Shown here one piece after another: positions 7,177-14,457 of a stretch of DNA of 14,457 nt. Source of the DNA: Selenomonadaceae bacterium (GTDB lineage: Bacteria; Bacillota; Negativicutes; Selenomonadales; Selenomonadaceae); contig JAFTEG010000119.1 in the NCBI GenBank assembly GCA_017453765.1, positions 1-14,457 of the forward strand, in the 5' to 3' direction. The translations under genes and the position numbers were made by a program. The notes beneath the pieces are model-generated. The model did not search any database, was not told the DNA's origin, and saw nothing but the letters and a program-made list of their open reading frames with translations. Every line of letters starts with the position of its first letter. The stretch's first letter is position 1.

Positions 7177-8034
7177 ATGAGAGCTTTTCAAACTTTGCGC
7201 ACGAGAAACAATCCCGCCTTTCAACTTGCAGACTTTGAAATTTTCACGATGATTCTTTCCGCGCTTGAATGGAAAAAGTACAACGGCGAAATTTTTTTGT
7301 ACACCGATTCCACCGGCAAAAAAATTTTGGACGACGCGGGCATTACCGAAATTTGGGACGGCGTTTATACTTCGCTTGACGTCATGGACAATTTCGGCAT
7401 TGATGAAAATATTTTTTGGGCGGGTGCAAAAATTTTCGCGCTGGCGTATAACCCCGTGCCTTGCGTGTCGATTGACCTTGACTTCATTCTTTGGCAACCT
7501 ATGAACTTTGACAGATTCGGTGACAATCTTGCCGTTATTCACCGCGAAAGTACAAATTTGCCGTGCTACCCCGACGCCGATTTTTTTCACTTCACGGAAG
7601 ATTTTTCACTTCCGCGAAATTTAAACTGGGCGCTTGAACCTTGCAACGCCGCTTTTGTATATTTCGGCAGTAAAAATTTTGTCGACGCCTACCGCGATTT
7701 TGCATTTGAATTTATGAACTCCGCCGCGCCGACTGAAAATCAAAAAGGCTGGGACTTGTTGCCGTACATGGTTTTCATTGAGCAACGCTGGCTTTCTATG
7801 TGCGCGGAAAATTGCGGCGTCAAGATTTACGCGCTATCTGACTTGAACAAACTCTTTGACGCCAAACAAAAATTTTTTACGCATATTTGGGGCTATAAGC
7901 GCGTCTTACGTGAAAATCCCGCCGACGCCGAAAAATTTTGCCGTGACTGCGCCGGTAGAATTTCAAACGACTTCCCGACGCTTGCAAAAAAATTTTCACG
8001 CCTTGACCGCTTTAAAAATTTCTTTTCGCATTAA
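7177..8034 (+). CDS. Glycosyltransferase-like protein (GT-A type, DLD motif)
   Basis: A 285-residue cytoplasmic protein. The N-terminal half looks like a nucleotide-sugar-binding Rossmann-type region: strand EIFLYTDSTGKKIL (38-51), then KIFALAYNPVPCVSIDLDFILW with a DxD-type metal motif at D100-L101-D102, as in GT-A glycosyltransferases. Downstream, the strand NAAFVYFG (157-164) and the late HIWGYKR (236-242) fit acceptor-side and C-terminal histidine elements of such enzymes. It resembles uncharacterised families of the DUF6734 kind, though I cannot confirm membership. Donor and acceptor are unknown. The ribosome site GAGGA at 7166-7170 overlaps the previous stop, so it is translated with its neighbours. 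Its place in the chaperone/PAAR operon suggests it may modify a component or product of that system (inference). Confidence 0.82.
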   Translation: MRAFQTLRTRNNPAFQLADFEIFTMILSALEWKKYNGEIFLYTDSTGKKILDDAGITEIWDGVYTSLDVMDNFGIDENIFWAGAKIFALAYNPVPCVSIDLDFILWQPMNFDRFGDNLAVIHRESTNLPCYPDADFFHFTEDFSLPRNLNWALEPCNAAFVYFGSKNFVDAYRDFAFEFMNSAAPTENQKGWDLLPYMVFIEQRWLSMCAENCGVKIYALSDLNKLFDAKQKFFTHIWGYKRVLRENPADAEKFCRDCAGRISNDFPTLAKKFSRLDRFKNFFSH

Positions 8035-8039
8035 AATTT

Positions 8040-8044
8040 GGAGG
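8040..8044 (+). promoter_or_regulatory. Ribosome binding site of the coiled-coil gene
   Basis: GGAGG four bases before ATG 8049, in a 14-base gap after the previous stop. It supports the start and indicates independent strong translation of this subunit. Confidence 0.75.
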
Positions 8045-8048
8045 TAGT

Positions 8049-8864
8049 ATGGACACTAAAAATTTTGATTTCGCCGCGCAGATTTATTCAGTCAAAGATA
8101 TGCTGGATAAAATTTTGCAGCAGTACGACGACGCGCAGGCGCTGATTAAAAAGCTTAAAGCCGACAACACGCGCCTTGAAAATGAAGTTTATGACAAAAA
8201 TGCCGAGATTAAAGATTTGTCCCGCCAAAATTCAAATATGCAGGGCGAAATTGAAAATCTGCGCGATAACCTTAATCGCACTAAAGCTGACTTAAATTCA
8301 GAAACTAAGCACCGTCAGCAGTTGGAAATTTCTTTGCAAAATACAAATCTTCAGCTTGACGACACGACGCGCCAACTTGCAAATACCACGTCACAACTTA
8401 ATGACACGACCGCGCAGTTACAAGACTACGCCGAAAAGTACGCGGACATTGAGCAGGCGTACAATTCCTACAAAAAACTTTCCGACACTACCAAATTTGC
8501 ATTGCAGGGAATTTTCGGTGACGCGGTATCGCCCACAAACTTTTTGGCAGGTGCACTTCCTGAAGATCATTTAAAATCTCTCTTCGACTACGTGGCTACG
8601 GCTATCAACAGCGGCACCAATCCCGCCGAAATTGATATTTTGCACGGGATTTTTGAATTTGCTTTTAATGCCGCAAATAACGGACGCCGCGAAAAAATTT
8701 TTACACGCTTAAATGTCAGTGCAGGAAATACTTTTGACAGTGACGAAATGAGAAAAACTTCAAGCAGTGCGCAATCCGGCACTGTGCAAAAAGTTTTGCT
8801 TGTCGGCTACAAATTTTCACGCACCGGCAAAATTGTCAAGCCGAGTTTGGTTGTTATCGGTTGA
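8049..8864 (+). CDS. Coiled-coil protein with GrpE-like C-terminal domain
   Basis: A 271-residue soluble protein. Residues 12-145 form a long coiled coil with clean heptads, including LDDTTRQ-LANTTSQ-LNDTTAQ at 103-123. Residues 150-215 are helical. The last ~50 residues match the beta-domain of GrpE in order: G226-x-x-FD (229-230), then GTVQKVLLVGYKF (244-256), then KIVKPSLVV (261-269). The GrpE pattern is G-x-x-FD, GTV-x-x-VL-x-x-GY, R-x-x-R/K-P/A-x-V-x-V. GrpE is the nucleotide exchange factor of DnaK and is also a long-helix dimer with a terminal beta-domain. The next gene, nine bases downstream, encodes an Hsp70-like ATPase. A dedicated exchange factor or co-chaperone is therefore likely (inference). 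The coiled coil is longer than in ordinary GrpE and the conserved central helices are not obvious, so it is not the housekeeping grpE. Confidence 0.85.
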   Translation: MDTKNFDFAAQIYSVKDMLDKILQQYDDAQALIKKLKADNTRLENEVYDKNAEIKDLSRQNSNMQGEIENLRDNLNRTKADLNSETKHRQQLEISLQNTNLQLDDTTRQLANTTSQLNDTTAQLQDYAEKYADIEQAYNSYKKLSDTTKFALQGIFGDAVSPTNFLAGALPEDHLKSLFDYVATAINSGTNPAEIDILHGIFEFAFNAANNGRREKIFTRLNVSAGNTFDSDEMRKTSSSAQSGTVQKVLLVGYKFSRTGKIVKPSLVVIG

Positions 8865-8873
8865 GGTGAGAGA

Positions 8874-11800
8874 ATGACTAAAATTATTACGACGTTGCCT
8901 GTTTCTGCAGAAGACCTTCAAAATTTCAAAGATGACGCGCTGAAAGGATTAATCGCCAAAGCCGCCGCGCAGTTTGAAGAAAAATTCACTCCGCTTTACG
9001 ACGAATTTTCGGCGCGCTTTAATGCCGATGAGTGGATTAAAATGGGCAACAAAGACGTTTATTATAACAACGACGTTTTTGGATTGTTGCCGAATTTAGC
9101 TAATAGAAACTGTAACTATCAATACGGCAATTATAACTACGATACCAATCTTTTAAATAATTTGAAGTTTGAGGATTTTGAAGGTGACCTGCCGACTTTT
9201 TATGAAGCGGGTATATCTTTTGTAAACAAGACAAGATATTTTCGTGACAGCAGTTATATTAGAGTTTGCAACACTAATCGATATGGATTGACTTGCCGAC
9301 ATAATAACAATTATACCGAAATTAATACTTATCGCGGCGGTTGGCATTGGCACGGCTCAGGTTGGAGCGATTATGTTTGGACAATTCCTTTTTTCAGATT
9401 CGGCGCCGAAAACACAAAAGGCGATGCCGCCGTTGCAATTTTAAAATGGTTTGAATACGACTTGACGCCTGCCAATTTTCAATCGGCAGAGACCAAAATA
9501 CTTTTTGAAGAGCTGAAAACTTTTTATGCAAAGTACAAAAAATATTTGACAGTCAGCAGAAATTTACACAAAGAGACAGTTAAAATTTTTAGCGAAAACC
9601 TTACCTACACGGTACTTGAAAACGGAAAAATTACTTTTATGCCGGACGCAATATTTGACGCAGTGAAAGCCGGAACCGAATTTGATTTTCTTCCTACTGC
9701 GAAAGAATTACTTGCCGCAAACAGCGCTGACGCCGATGATGAATATTTGAATAAACTGCGCGACGAACTTTTAAACGGCGACAAAATCCGCGCAGATATC
9801 GACCCTTACGACGAAAATCTTTTGACAGACCCGAATCGCGGACACTGGGATTTATGGGACTACGGCACGGATGGCGAAAAGGCGGGCGAAATTAAGCTAA
9901 GTGAAGGCTTGACGGCGCGCGACCCTGCGGACGACATAAATCACGGCATTGTTGCAATAGACTTCGGCACAAAGTCAACGGTAGTGGTTTATGAAAATGA
10001 CCACCTGCAGATACTGCCTTTGCAAGTTGGCAGCGGCACTTACGGCAAGGGCATAAAGAAAAAGAATTTTGAAAATCCTACCGTGATACAGTTCATAAAC
10101 TTGAAAGATTTTGTGGCGGCGTACAAGGCGCGTGACGGCAGACCGAAAACTAAATGGAATGACGTAACGGTTTCGCATACGGCGTTTAACAATCTTACCG
10201 GCAGTGACAGCAAGCATTACTATTCATTTTTGACCGAGTTAAAGCATTGGTGCGGCTCAAAGGAACGCATAAAGATTAAAGACAGCAACGGCGTGACAGA
10301 GGACTTGCCGCCGTTCATGGATTTAATGGAAGGCGACATGAACCCGCTTGAATATTACGCCTACTACTTGGGACTGTACATAAATAATATGTTGCAGGAG
10401 AAAAGAATTTTTCTGAAATACATAATGTCATTTCCGGTGACGTACGACAGTTCAATCCGTGAGAGAATGCGGCGAGCATTTATGCGCGGCCTAAAAAAAT
10501 CTTTTCCGACGGCGCTATTGTCGAACGAAACGGCAATGAAAGGTTTTCAAGTACAAATCGGCGCGAGTGAACCTGCGGCGTACGCGATAACGGCGTTGCA
10601 AGAGTACGGCTTTGACCCGGAAGGCGACGAGGAAAATTATTACGCGGTATTCGACTTCGGCGGCGGCACGACAGATTTTGATTTCGGCGTGTTGCGTGAG
10701 TCTGAATTGGATAGGTACGATTATGAGCTGATACACTTCGGCGAAAACGGCGACAAGACTTTGGGCGGTGAAAATCTTTTAAAACTTTTGGCGTTTGAAA
10801 TTTTTAAGGCGAATCAAGCTAAGCTGTTAAATCCGAAGGAAGACGATAAAAGCGTAGGCAAGATACCTTTCACCTTCGCGGCGGACAAGCAGGACTTTCC
10901 AAACAGTGCGGCGCTGATAAAGGATTCGCAAGAAGCGCATTTAAATATGCACAACCTTGCAGAAAAGTTGCGTCCCGTGTGGGAGGAACCCGACAGCGAA
11001 ACTGCGAAAGAAATTTTGGCAGGTGACAAGGGCATTGAGGTTGACTTGTACACGGACAAAGGCGTACACCTGCCGAACGTGGTTTTACATACGGTTTTTG
11101 AAAACGGTACAAAGCTTGACTTGAAAAAGATTCTGCGCGACAGGATTGAGCAGGGCATAGAAAACTTTTTCATTGCAATGCGTGAGGCGTTTGCGACGGG
11201 CGTGGAAGATGAGGACTGCGACATAACGCCGCTTGACGAAGTAGACGAGCTGTCGATTTTCCTTGCCGGCAACTCGTCAAAGTCTAAGCTGGTGAAAGAA
11301 ATTTTTGCCGCATATCTCGGACAGCCGGAGTCTGAAACTGAGTCACCGTTTGACGAAGAAGAAAATTTAAAATTCGGCTACACTTTGAAGGACGGCTACT
11401 TACTTAAAGATACCGACGACGGCAAGTGCATTTACAAAGTTGAAGGCGGCGAAGAAAAATTAATCGGCTTAATCAGTAACCCCGAAAATCTTCAACAGAT
11501 TCTTTCGGCAGTCAAGAAGTGGGACGATAAAAATACGCCGAAAAGTAAACTGCAAAAACTTTTGGCGCTTAATGCAAATGAAATTCCGGAATTTAAAATC
11601 TACCCCACGCTCGGCATTGATGAGGCGCATGCAATTCAAGCTGAACGCGGCATAGAAGTAAATCCCGACGACATAGCGGCGCCTACCGGCAAAACAGGCG
11701 TGGCATTCGGCTTGCTTAGGTGCAGGGACAGCGGCAATGTTAAAATCGTTCACATTACGCCGACGGCAGATCAGACGCCTTTCCAATTCTACGTAGGCAG

Positions 11801-12116
11801 GAACAAAAAGCGTAAGTTTAAACCAGTCATTAACAAAAATACAGAGTACGGCATTTGGTACGACTTCATTGACGCGGGAAATAGTTTTGATATACTTTAC
11901 AGCGACAAGCCGGAGGCAGTGACGGGGACAATGGACGTGCAGAAGTCTAAGCTTGTAAATGTCACGTTGGAAAATCCCGACCCCGACGCGCGCGTTTTCA
12001 TTCGTGCGGCAAAGTCAAACGTCATTGAATATATCATTGCGAAAGACGCGGACGACGTGGAAGGCAGCTCCGAAATGTCCGAGCCGATACCGATTGAGTT
12101 AGGGACTAGGGGCTAG
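8874..12116 (+). CDS. Large Hsp70-like (actin-fold) ATPase with novel N-terminal domain
   Basis: 1080 residues against about 610-640 for DnaK. Residues 1-355 are an N-terminal domain I do not recognise, with an Asn/Tyr/Trp-rich patch at 56-170. The actin-fold ATPase follows: phosphate-1 IVAIDFGTKSTVVV (359-372, D363), LKHWCG with K457 in the place of the DnaK catalytic lysine, SFPVTYDSSIRERM (519-532), SEPAAYAITAL (565-575), phosphate-2 FDFGGGTTDFDFG (593-605, D594), and adenosine motif IFLAGNSSKSKLV (795-807). About 120 residues are inserted before a late VNPDD...TGVAFGLL stretch (929-948) that corresponds to the Hsp70 NPDEAVAYGAA region. The C-terminal ~130 residues look beta-rich and could hold or replace the substrate domain. 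ATPase residues appear intact. GAGGTGAG, overlapping the previous stop, supports ATG 8874. Virulence factor SrfB-type proteins are the closest general comparison, but membership is unproven. Confidence 0.9.
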   Translation: MTKIITTLPVSAEDLQNFKDDALKGLIAKAAAQFEEKFTPLYDEFSARFNADEWIKMGNKDVYYNNDVFGLLPNLANRNCNYQYGNYNYDTNLLNNLKFEDFEGDLPTFYEAGISFVNKTRYFRDSSYIRVCNTNRYGLTCRHNNNYTEINTYRGGWHWHGSGWSDYVWTIPFFRFGAENTKGDAAVAILKWFEYDLTPANFQSAETKILFEELKTFYAKYKKYLTVSRNLHKETVKIFSENLTYTVLENGKITFMPDAIFDAVKAGTEFDFLPTAKELLAANSADADDEYLNKLRDELLNGDKIRADIDPYDENLLTDPNRGHWDLWDYGTDGEKAGEIKLSEGLTARDPADDINHGIVAIDFGTKSTVVVYENDHLQILPLQVGSGTYGKGIKKKNFENPTVIQFINLKDFVAAYKARDGRPKTKWNDVTVSHTAFNNLTGSDSKHYYSFLTELKHWCGSKERIKIKDSNGVTEDLPPFMDLMEGDMNPLEYYAYYLGLYINNMLQEKRIFLKYIMSFPVTYDSSIRERMRRAFMRGLKKSFPTALLSNETAMKGFQVQIGASEPAAYAITALQEYGFDPEGDEENYYAVFDFGGGTTDFDFGVLRESELDRYDYELIHFGENGDKTLGGENLLKLLAFEIFKANQAKLLNPKEDDKSVGKIPFTFAADKQDFPNSAALIKDSQEAHLNMHNLAEKLRPVWEEPDSETAKEILAGDKGIEVDLYTDKGVHLPNVVLHTVFENGTKLDLKKILRDRIEQGIENFFIAMREAFATGVEDEDCDITPLDEVDELSIFLAGNSSKSKLVKEIFAAYLGQPESETESPFDEEENLKFGYTLKDGYLLKDTDDGKCIYKVEGGEEKLIGLISNPENLQQILSAVKKWDDKNTPKSKLQKLLALNANEIPEFKIYPTLGIDEAHAIQAERGIEVNPDDIAAPTGKTGVAFGLLRCRDSGNVKIVHITPTADQTPFQFYVGRNKKRKFKPVINKNTEYGIWYDFIDAGNSFDILYSDKPEAVTGTMDVQKSKLVNVTLENPDPDARVFIRAAKSNVIEYIIAKDADDVEGSSEMSEPIPIELGTRG

Positions 12117-12134
12117 GAGCTAGGGGTTAGGGAG
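12100..12134 (+). repeat. Heptanucleotide tandem repeat (TAGGGNN), five units
   Basis: Five consecutive 7-bp units, TAGGGAC, TAGGGGC, TAGGAGC, TAGGGGT and TAGGGAG, run across the end of the ATPase gene and stop just before the ribosome site of the PAAR-like gene. The TAG of unit 3 is the ATPase stop codon. The array has four runs of at least three G with loops of 4, 10 and 3 bases, so a G-quadruplex in DNA or mRNA is possible. Similar short heptameric repeats are known from cyanobacteria; here no function can be assigned. Confidence 0.85.
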
Positions 12135-12145
12135 CAGAAAGGCTT

Positions 12146-12463
12146 ATGGATAACAGCTTAACTGAAAACGCAACTTTTACCTGCGACAAAGGCGGCATTA
12201 TAAAGTGCAAAGACAGCGGCAACGACACCGTGAAGTACAAAGACGCGACGTTGCTCACTATCGGCGCGACGGTTAGTTCAAAGTCCGGCATTTGCGCAAT
12301 TTTAACGGCGATGGCGCAGGGTACGCCGCAACCTTGCAAGTGTCAGCTTACGGCATGGGCGCCTTTTTCGCCGAATAAATTTTCAAACGGCAAAAATTTA
12401 CTTACAAAGGCGTCAAAAAATGCCTGCCCCTACGGCGGGATAATCAGCGCTCAACCTTTTTAG
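12146..12463 (+). CDS. PAAR-like (DUF4280-type) protein
   Basis: A 105-residue cysteine-rich protein with no signal peptide. It has the sequence C13-DKGGII near the start and C94-PYGGII near the end, a repeated C-x-x-G-G-I-I motif, with further cysteines at 21, 50, 64 and 66 and the phrase QPCKCQLTAWAPF. This layout (central Cys pair before an aromatic W-x-P-F, then a closing C-x-x-GG-I) fits the DUF4280 PAAR-like family. PAAR proteins form the metal-bound tip of contractile injection spikes and are often linked to polymorphic toxins. AAAGG precedes ATG 12146 by three bases, directly after the heptamer array. It lies between a chaperone-like ATPase and a large protein of unknown function, so it may be the spike tip or cargo adaptor of a secretion device (inference). 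The cysteines probably bind metal or form disulfides. Confidence 0.8.
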   Translation: MDNSLTENATFTCDKGGIIKCKDSGNDTVKYKDATLLTIGATVSSKSGICAILTAMAQGTPQPCKCQLTAWAPFSPNKFSNGKNLLTKASKNACPYGGIISAQPF

Positions 12464-12502
12464 TTTTACAACCTATTTAGTATTGGCAAAATTTTTGGCA
12501 TT

Positions 12503-12508
12503 GGAGGG
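12503..12508 (+). promoter_or_regulatory. Ribosome binding site deciding a TTG start
   Basis: GGAGGG lies six bases before TTG 12515, which opens a reading frame that stays open to the window end. No ATG with a comparable site lies nearby in that frame. The 51-base gap before it holds no convincing promoter or terminator. Confidence 0.8.
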
Positions 12509-12514
12509 ATACAT

Positions 12515-14457
12515 TTGGCAAATCAAACTCACAAAACCATTATCTTTGAAGAGTTCGACGATACCAATTCCGACAACCTTTTCACGCTTTTAAACGACGA
12601 TCCTTCAGGCGATGAATTGACAAGCGGACTTGAAAAATTGACCGTGCAGACTTTTCAAGAGTTTATGAAAAAATTCGCGCCGAAAGTTTATGAAGTTTAC
12701 AGAAGAAATGCGAACGGCGGCATTGAATTTTTTTACACTACCGACCCGACAAAGTACGCTGAATATCCTTACACGGAAATAGATATCGGCGAACATATTT
12801 ACTACCAAATGCTTGAACGGCTGTACGAATCCAAAGGGCAAAGCGGCAAATCAAATTTTAAATTTGACGACAGCGAAATTATGGAAATGCTGACGCCGAA
12901 AAAAGAACTTGACGACGTGAGAAATACACGCCAAAAAATGGAGTACAACTTAAAGCGATATCACGAGGCAAAGGCTAAAGGCGATAAAAGCACCATGAAT
13001 GCGTGCAGTAAAAAACTTCTTGAATGCCGTCAAGCCATTGCCAAATATTCTACCTCTTCGCTGAATAAACTTTTGCCGATTTTAATTGAGGACAACACGA
13101 AAAAGCTTGAACTTCTTGACGCAGGTTCACCCGCCGATGACAAAGACGGTAAAAAACTCCCTGCACCGACTTTCGGACAGTTGGTTCTTAATCCCGACGG
13201 CACGCTTGGCGTTGACACAAATTGGAAGGCAAAAACCGTACCCGCCATTGCCGCGCCGAATGACAAAAAATCTGAAGGCGCATTAGTTGAAGTGAAAGAA
13301 AATCTGCCTGCAGAAGTTAAAATCGTTAAGCCGCAAGAAACTAAAAAAATTCCCGACACGCAGGAAGTTCAAAATAAAATCGCGGCAACCATATTGAAAG
13401 ATTACAACGAAAACGCGACTAACCCGAATGACACCGTAAGAACTCTTATCGTTTCGACGTTTGCACCTTTGGCGTCACAGTCCGGCAGTGAAGATAAAAC
13501 GCAGGAGCTTGACAGAAACGCACTTATGGAACGGCGCAAAAATTATGAGAACGCCTACATAAATTCGCGCCAATCTTTCATTCGCGAAATGTCAAAGATA
13601 GTTGAAAGTCTTCTCGGCGTTAAAACATTTTTTGACCACGCCACTGCGGAAGGCGGCGCGTATTCGCCGATACCCGGCGGCGTCATAATTTCTAATTGCA
13701 AGGCGTCACGTCTTTTGCAGATAAAAGATAAATTTGCCGGCTACATGAAACTTTTGGGCAAGGATCAAGCGGCTGAAAGAATTTGGTTTGCCGTGTTGCC
13801 GAGCGTGCTGGAAAATCCGCCGGTTGATGACACTGAAATTGATGACGGTGACGATGATCCGCTGGGCGGCAGTATAAACGACTCTCAATCCTACGCGAAG
13901 AAACTTCATACCGATTATGTCAGCAAGAACGCGCTGAAAGAGTTTGATTCGTGCAGGTACGGTCACGCGGTTTACGCTTATCCCAATTTCACTTTGCTCA
14001 ATGACAGAATTAAATCTGTTTTTGACGACAGACCGGACGCGCAGATTACACTGCCCGGCATTTACATTGACGCGGCGTACCCTGCGGCAGGACTTCTTGT
14101 TGCCTCTCAACAGCACAAAGTTTTGGACAGCTGTAAATTGAAGTACGACAAAGACAGCGTTTGTGTCGGCGTTGACTTTGAAAATGTTGCCGTGAAAAAA
14201 GCTTTTCAAACTAAATTCAATCGTGAATCCGTCCTTCGGCGCGGCGAAGATTTAATCAAGACCATTAACGCCAATATGTTCGGCTTTGCATTCAGCGGTG
14301 ACGAGGTGACGGACAGCGGCGGCACGTGGAAAAATTCATACATTCACTGCGCGCGCTCCCTTGCAAAAAATTCAAAGACGGGACTTTACAAGCCGGTTTA
14401 TCAGACGCTGATTGAAGATTTTATCGCGCAGGAATTAAACACGCTTGCCGTAAAAAA
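12515..14457 (+). CDS. Large uncharacterised operon protein, 3'-truncated by the window edge
   Basis: The frame from TTG 12515 is open for 647 codons and continues past the edge. It begins MANQTHKTIIFEEFDD. Residues 1-195 are acidic and helical with conserved-looking aromatics (TFQEFMKKFAPKVYEVY; GEHIYYQMLERLYE) and a charged helical stretch near 120-175. Residues 205-290 are Pro/Lys/Asp-rich and probably a flexible linker. Residues 335-647 look globular: AERIWFAVLPSVLEN, an Asp-rich insert (ETEIDDGDDD-like), GIYIDAAYPAAGLLVA, then INANMFGFAFSG and a final W-K-N-S-Y-I-H-C-A-R-S-L segment followed by YKPVYQTLIEDFI. The order 'AGLLVA, then I-N-x-N-x-x-G-F, then ARSL and Y-x-x-L-x-x-x-F-I' is faintly like the C-terminal part of contractile sheath proteins. 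I treat this only as a hypothesis. No signal peptide or membrane segment is seen. Confidence 0.85.
   Translation, partial: MANQTHKTIIFEEFDDTNSDNLFTLLNDDPSGDELTSGLEKLTVQTFQEFMKKFAPKVYEVYRRNANGGIEFFYTTDPTKYAEYPYTEIDIGEHIYYQMLERLYESKGQSGKSNFKFDDSEIMEMLTPKKELDDVRNTRQKMEYNLKRYHEAKAKGDKSTMNACSKKLLECRQAIAKYSTSSLNKLLPILIEDNTKKLELLDAGSPADDKDGKKLPAPTFGQLVLNPDGTLGVDTNWKAKTVPAIAAPNDKKSEGALVEVKENLPAEVKIVKPQETKKIPDTQEVQNKIAATILKDYNENATNPNDTVRTLIVSTFAPLASQSGSEDKTQELDRNALMERRKNYENAYINSRQSFIREMSKIVESLLGVKTFFDHATAEGGAYSPIPGGVIISNCKASRLLQIKDKFAGYMKLLGKDQAAERIWFAVLPSVLENPPVDDTEIDDGDDDPLGGSINDSQSYAKKLHTDYVSKNALKEFDSCRYGHAVYAYPNFTLLNDRIKSVFDDRPDAQITLPGIYIDAAYPAAGLLVASQQHKVLDSCKLKYDKDSVCVGVDFENVAVKKAFQTKFNRESVLRRGEDLIKTINANMFGFAFSGDEVTDSGGTWKNSYIHCARSLAKNSKTGLYKPVYQTLIEDFIAQELNTLAVK

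Noticed and set aside
9041..9400. Diversity-generating retroelement variable region
   Set aside because: The patch is N-terminal, no template repeat or reverse transcriptase gene is in the window, and it does not match the C-type lectin variable fold.
12100..12134. Phase-variable reading frame through the heptamer array
   Set aside because: A TAG recurs every seven bases and the third unit always supplies the in-frame stop as long as at least three units remain, so unit changes would not alter the ATPase end.
12464..12514. Internal promoter before the large truncated gene
   Set aside because: TTTACA at 12465 has no usable -10 at proper distance; the gene is best read as part of the operon.
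12515..14457. Firm assignment as TssC or phage sheath
   Set aside because: Only a loose motif order was seen; no diagnostic family motif could be identified by eye.

Overview
The window looks like a chromosomal piece of a Bacillota genome, most plausibly a diderm Negativicutes. This rests on a RicT (YaaT/PSP1) protein with its cysteine pairs, strong GGAGG-type ribosome binding sites driving TTG and GTG starts, and an AT-leaning base composition rich in AAAATTTT runs. The placement is an inference; no rRNA or other taxonomic marker is present.

Layout. (1) Positions 1-759, plus strand: the 3' part of ricT, cut by the window edge. (2) Positions 759-827: a 24-bp AT-rich tandem repeat that fills the convergent gap and contains the stop codons of both flanking genes. 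(3) Positions 822-5959, minus strand: a two-gene signalling operon. It encodes a 1289-residue hybrid sensor kinase with two complete membrane/Cache/membrane sensor units, kinase core, receiver and HPt domain, translationally coupled (GTGA overlap) to a receiver-GGDEF diguanylate cyclase. Together they form a plausible His-Asp-His-Asp phosphorelay ending in c-di-GMP synthesis. (4) Positions 5960-6072: a compact divergent control region with a near-consensus sigma-70 promoter for the rightward genes and an overlapping weaker leftward promoter. (5) Positions 6073-14457, plus strand: a tightly packed six-gene operon that runs off the window. In order it encodes a helical/beta-rich protein of unknown function, a glycosyltransferase-like protein with a DLD motif, a coiled-coil protein whose C-terminus looks like the beta-domain of GrpE, a 1080-residue Hsp70-like ATPase with a large novel N-terminal domain, a PAAR-like (DUF4280-type) small cysteine-rich protein, and a >647-residue protein (TTG start, no stop in the window) of unknown function.

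The most interesting part is the rightward operon. A dedicated Hsp70-like ATPase with its own GrpE-like partner sits directly before a PAAR-like spike protein. This suggests a chaperone-powered assembly or loading device linked to a contractile or secretion apparatus, or to polymorphic toxins. The divergent arrangement with the amino-acid-type Cache sensor/c-di-GMP pair suggests, but does not prove, that the sensor system controls this operon. No tRNA, rRNA, CRISPR array, insertion sequence or convincing intrinsic terminator was seen, and no gene-free stretch exceeds 300 bases.
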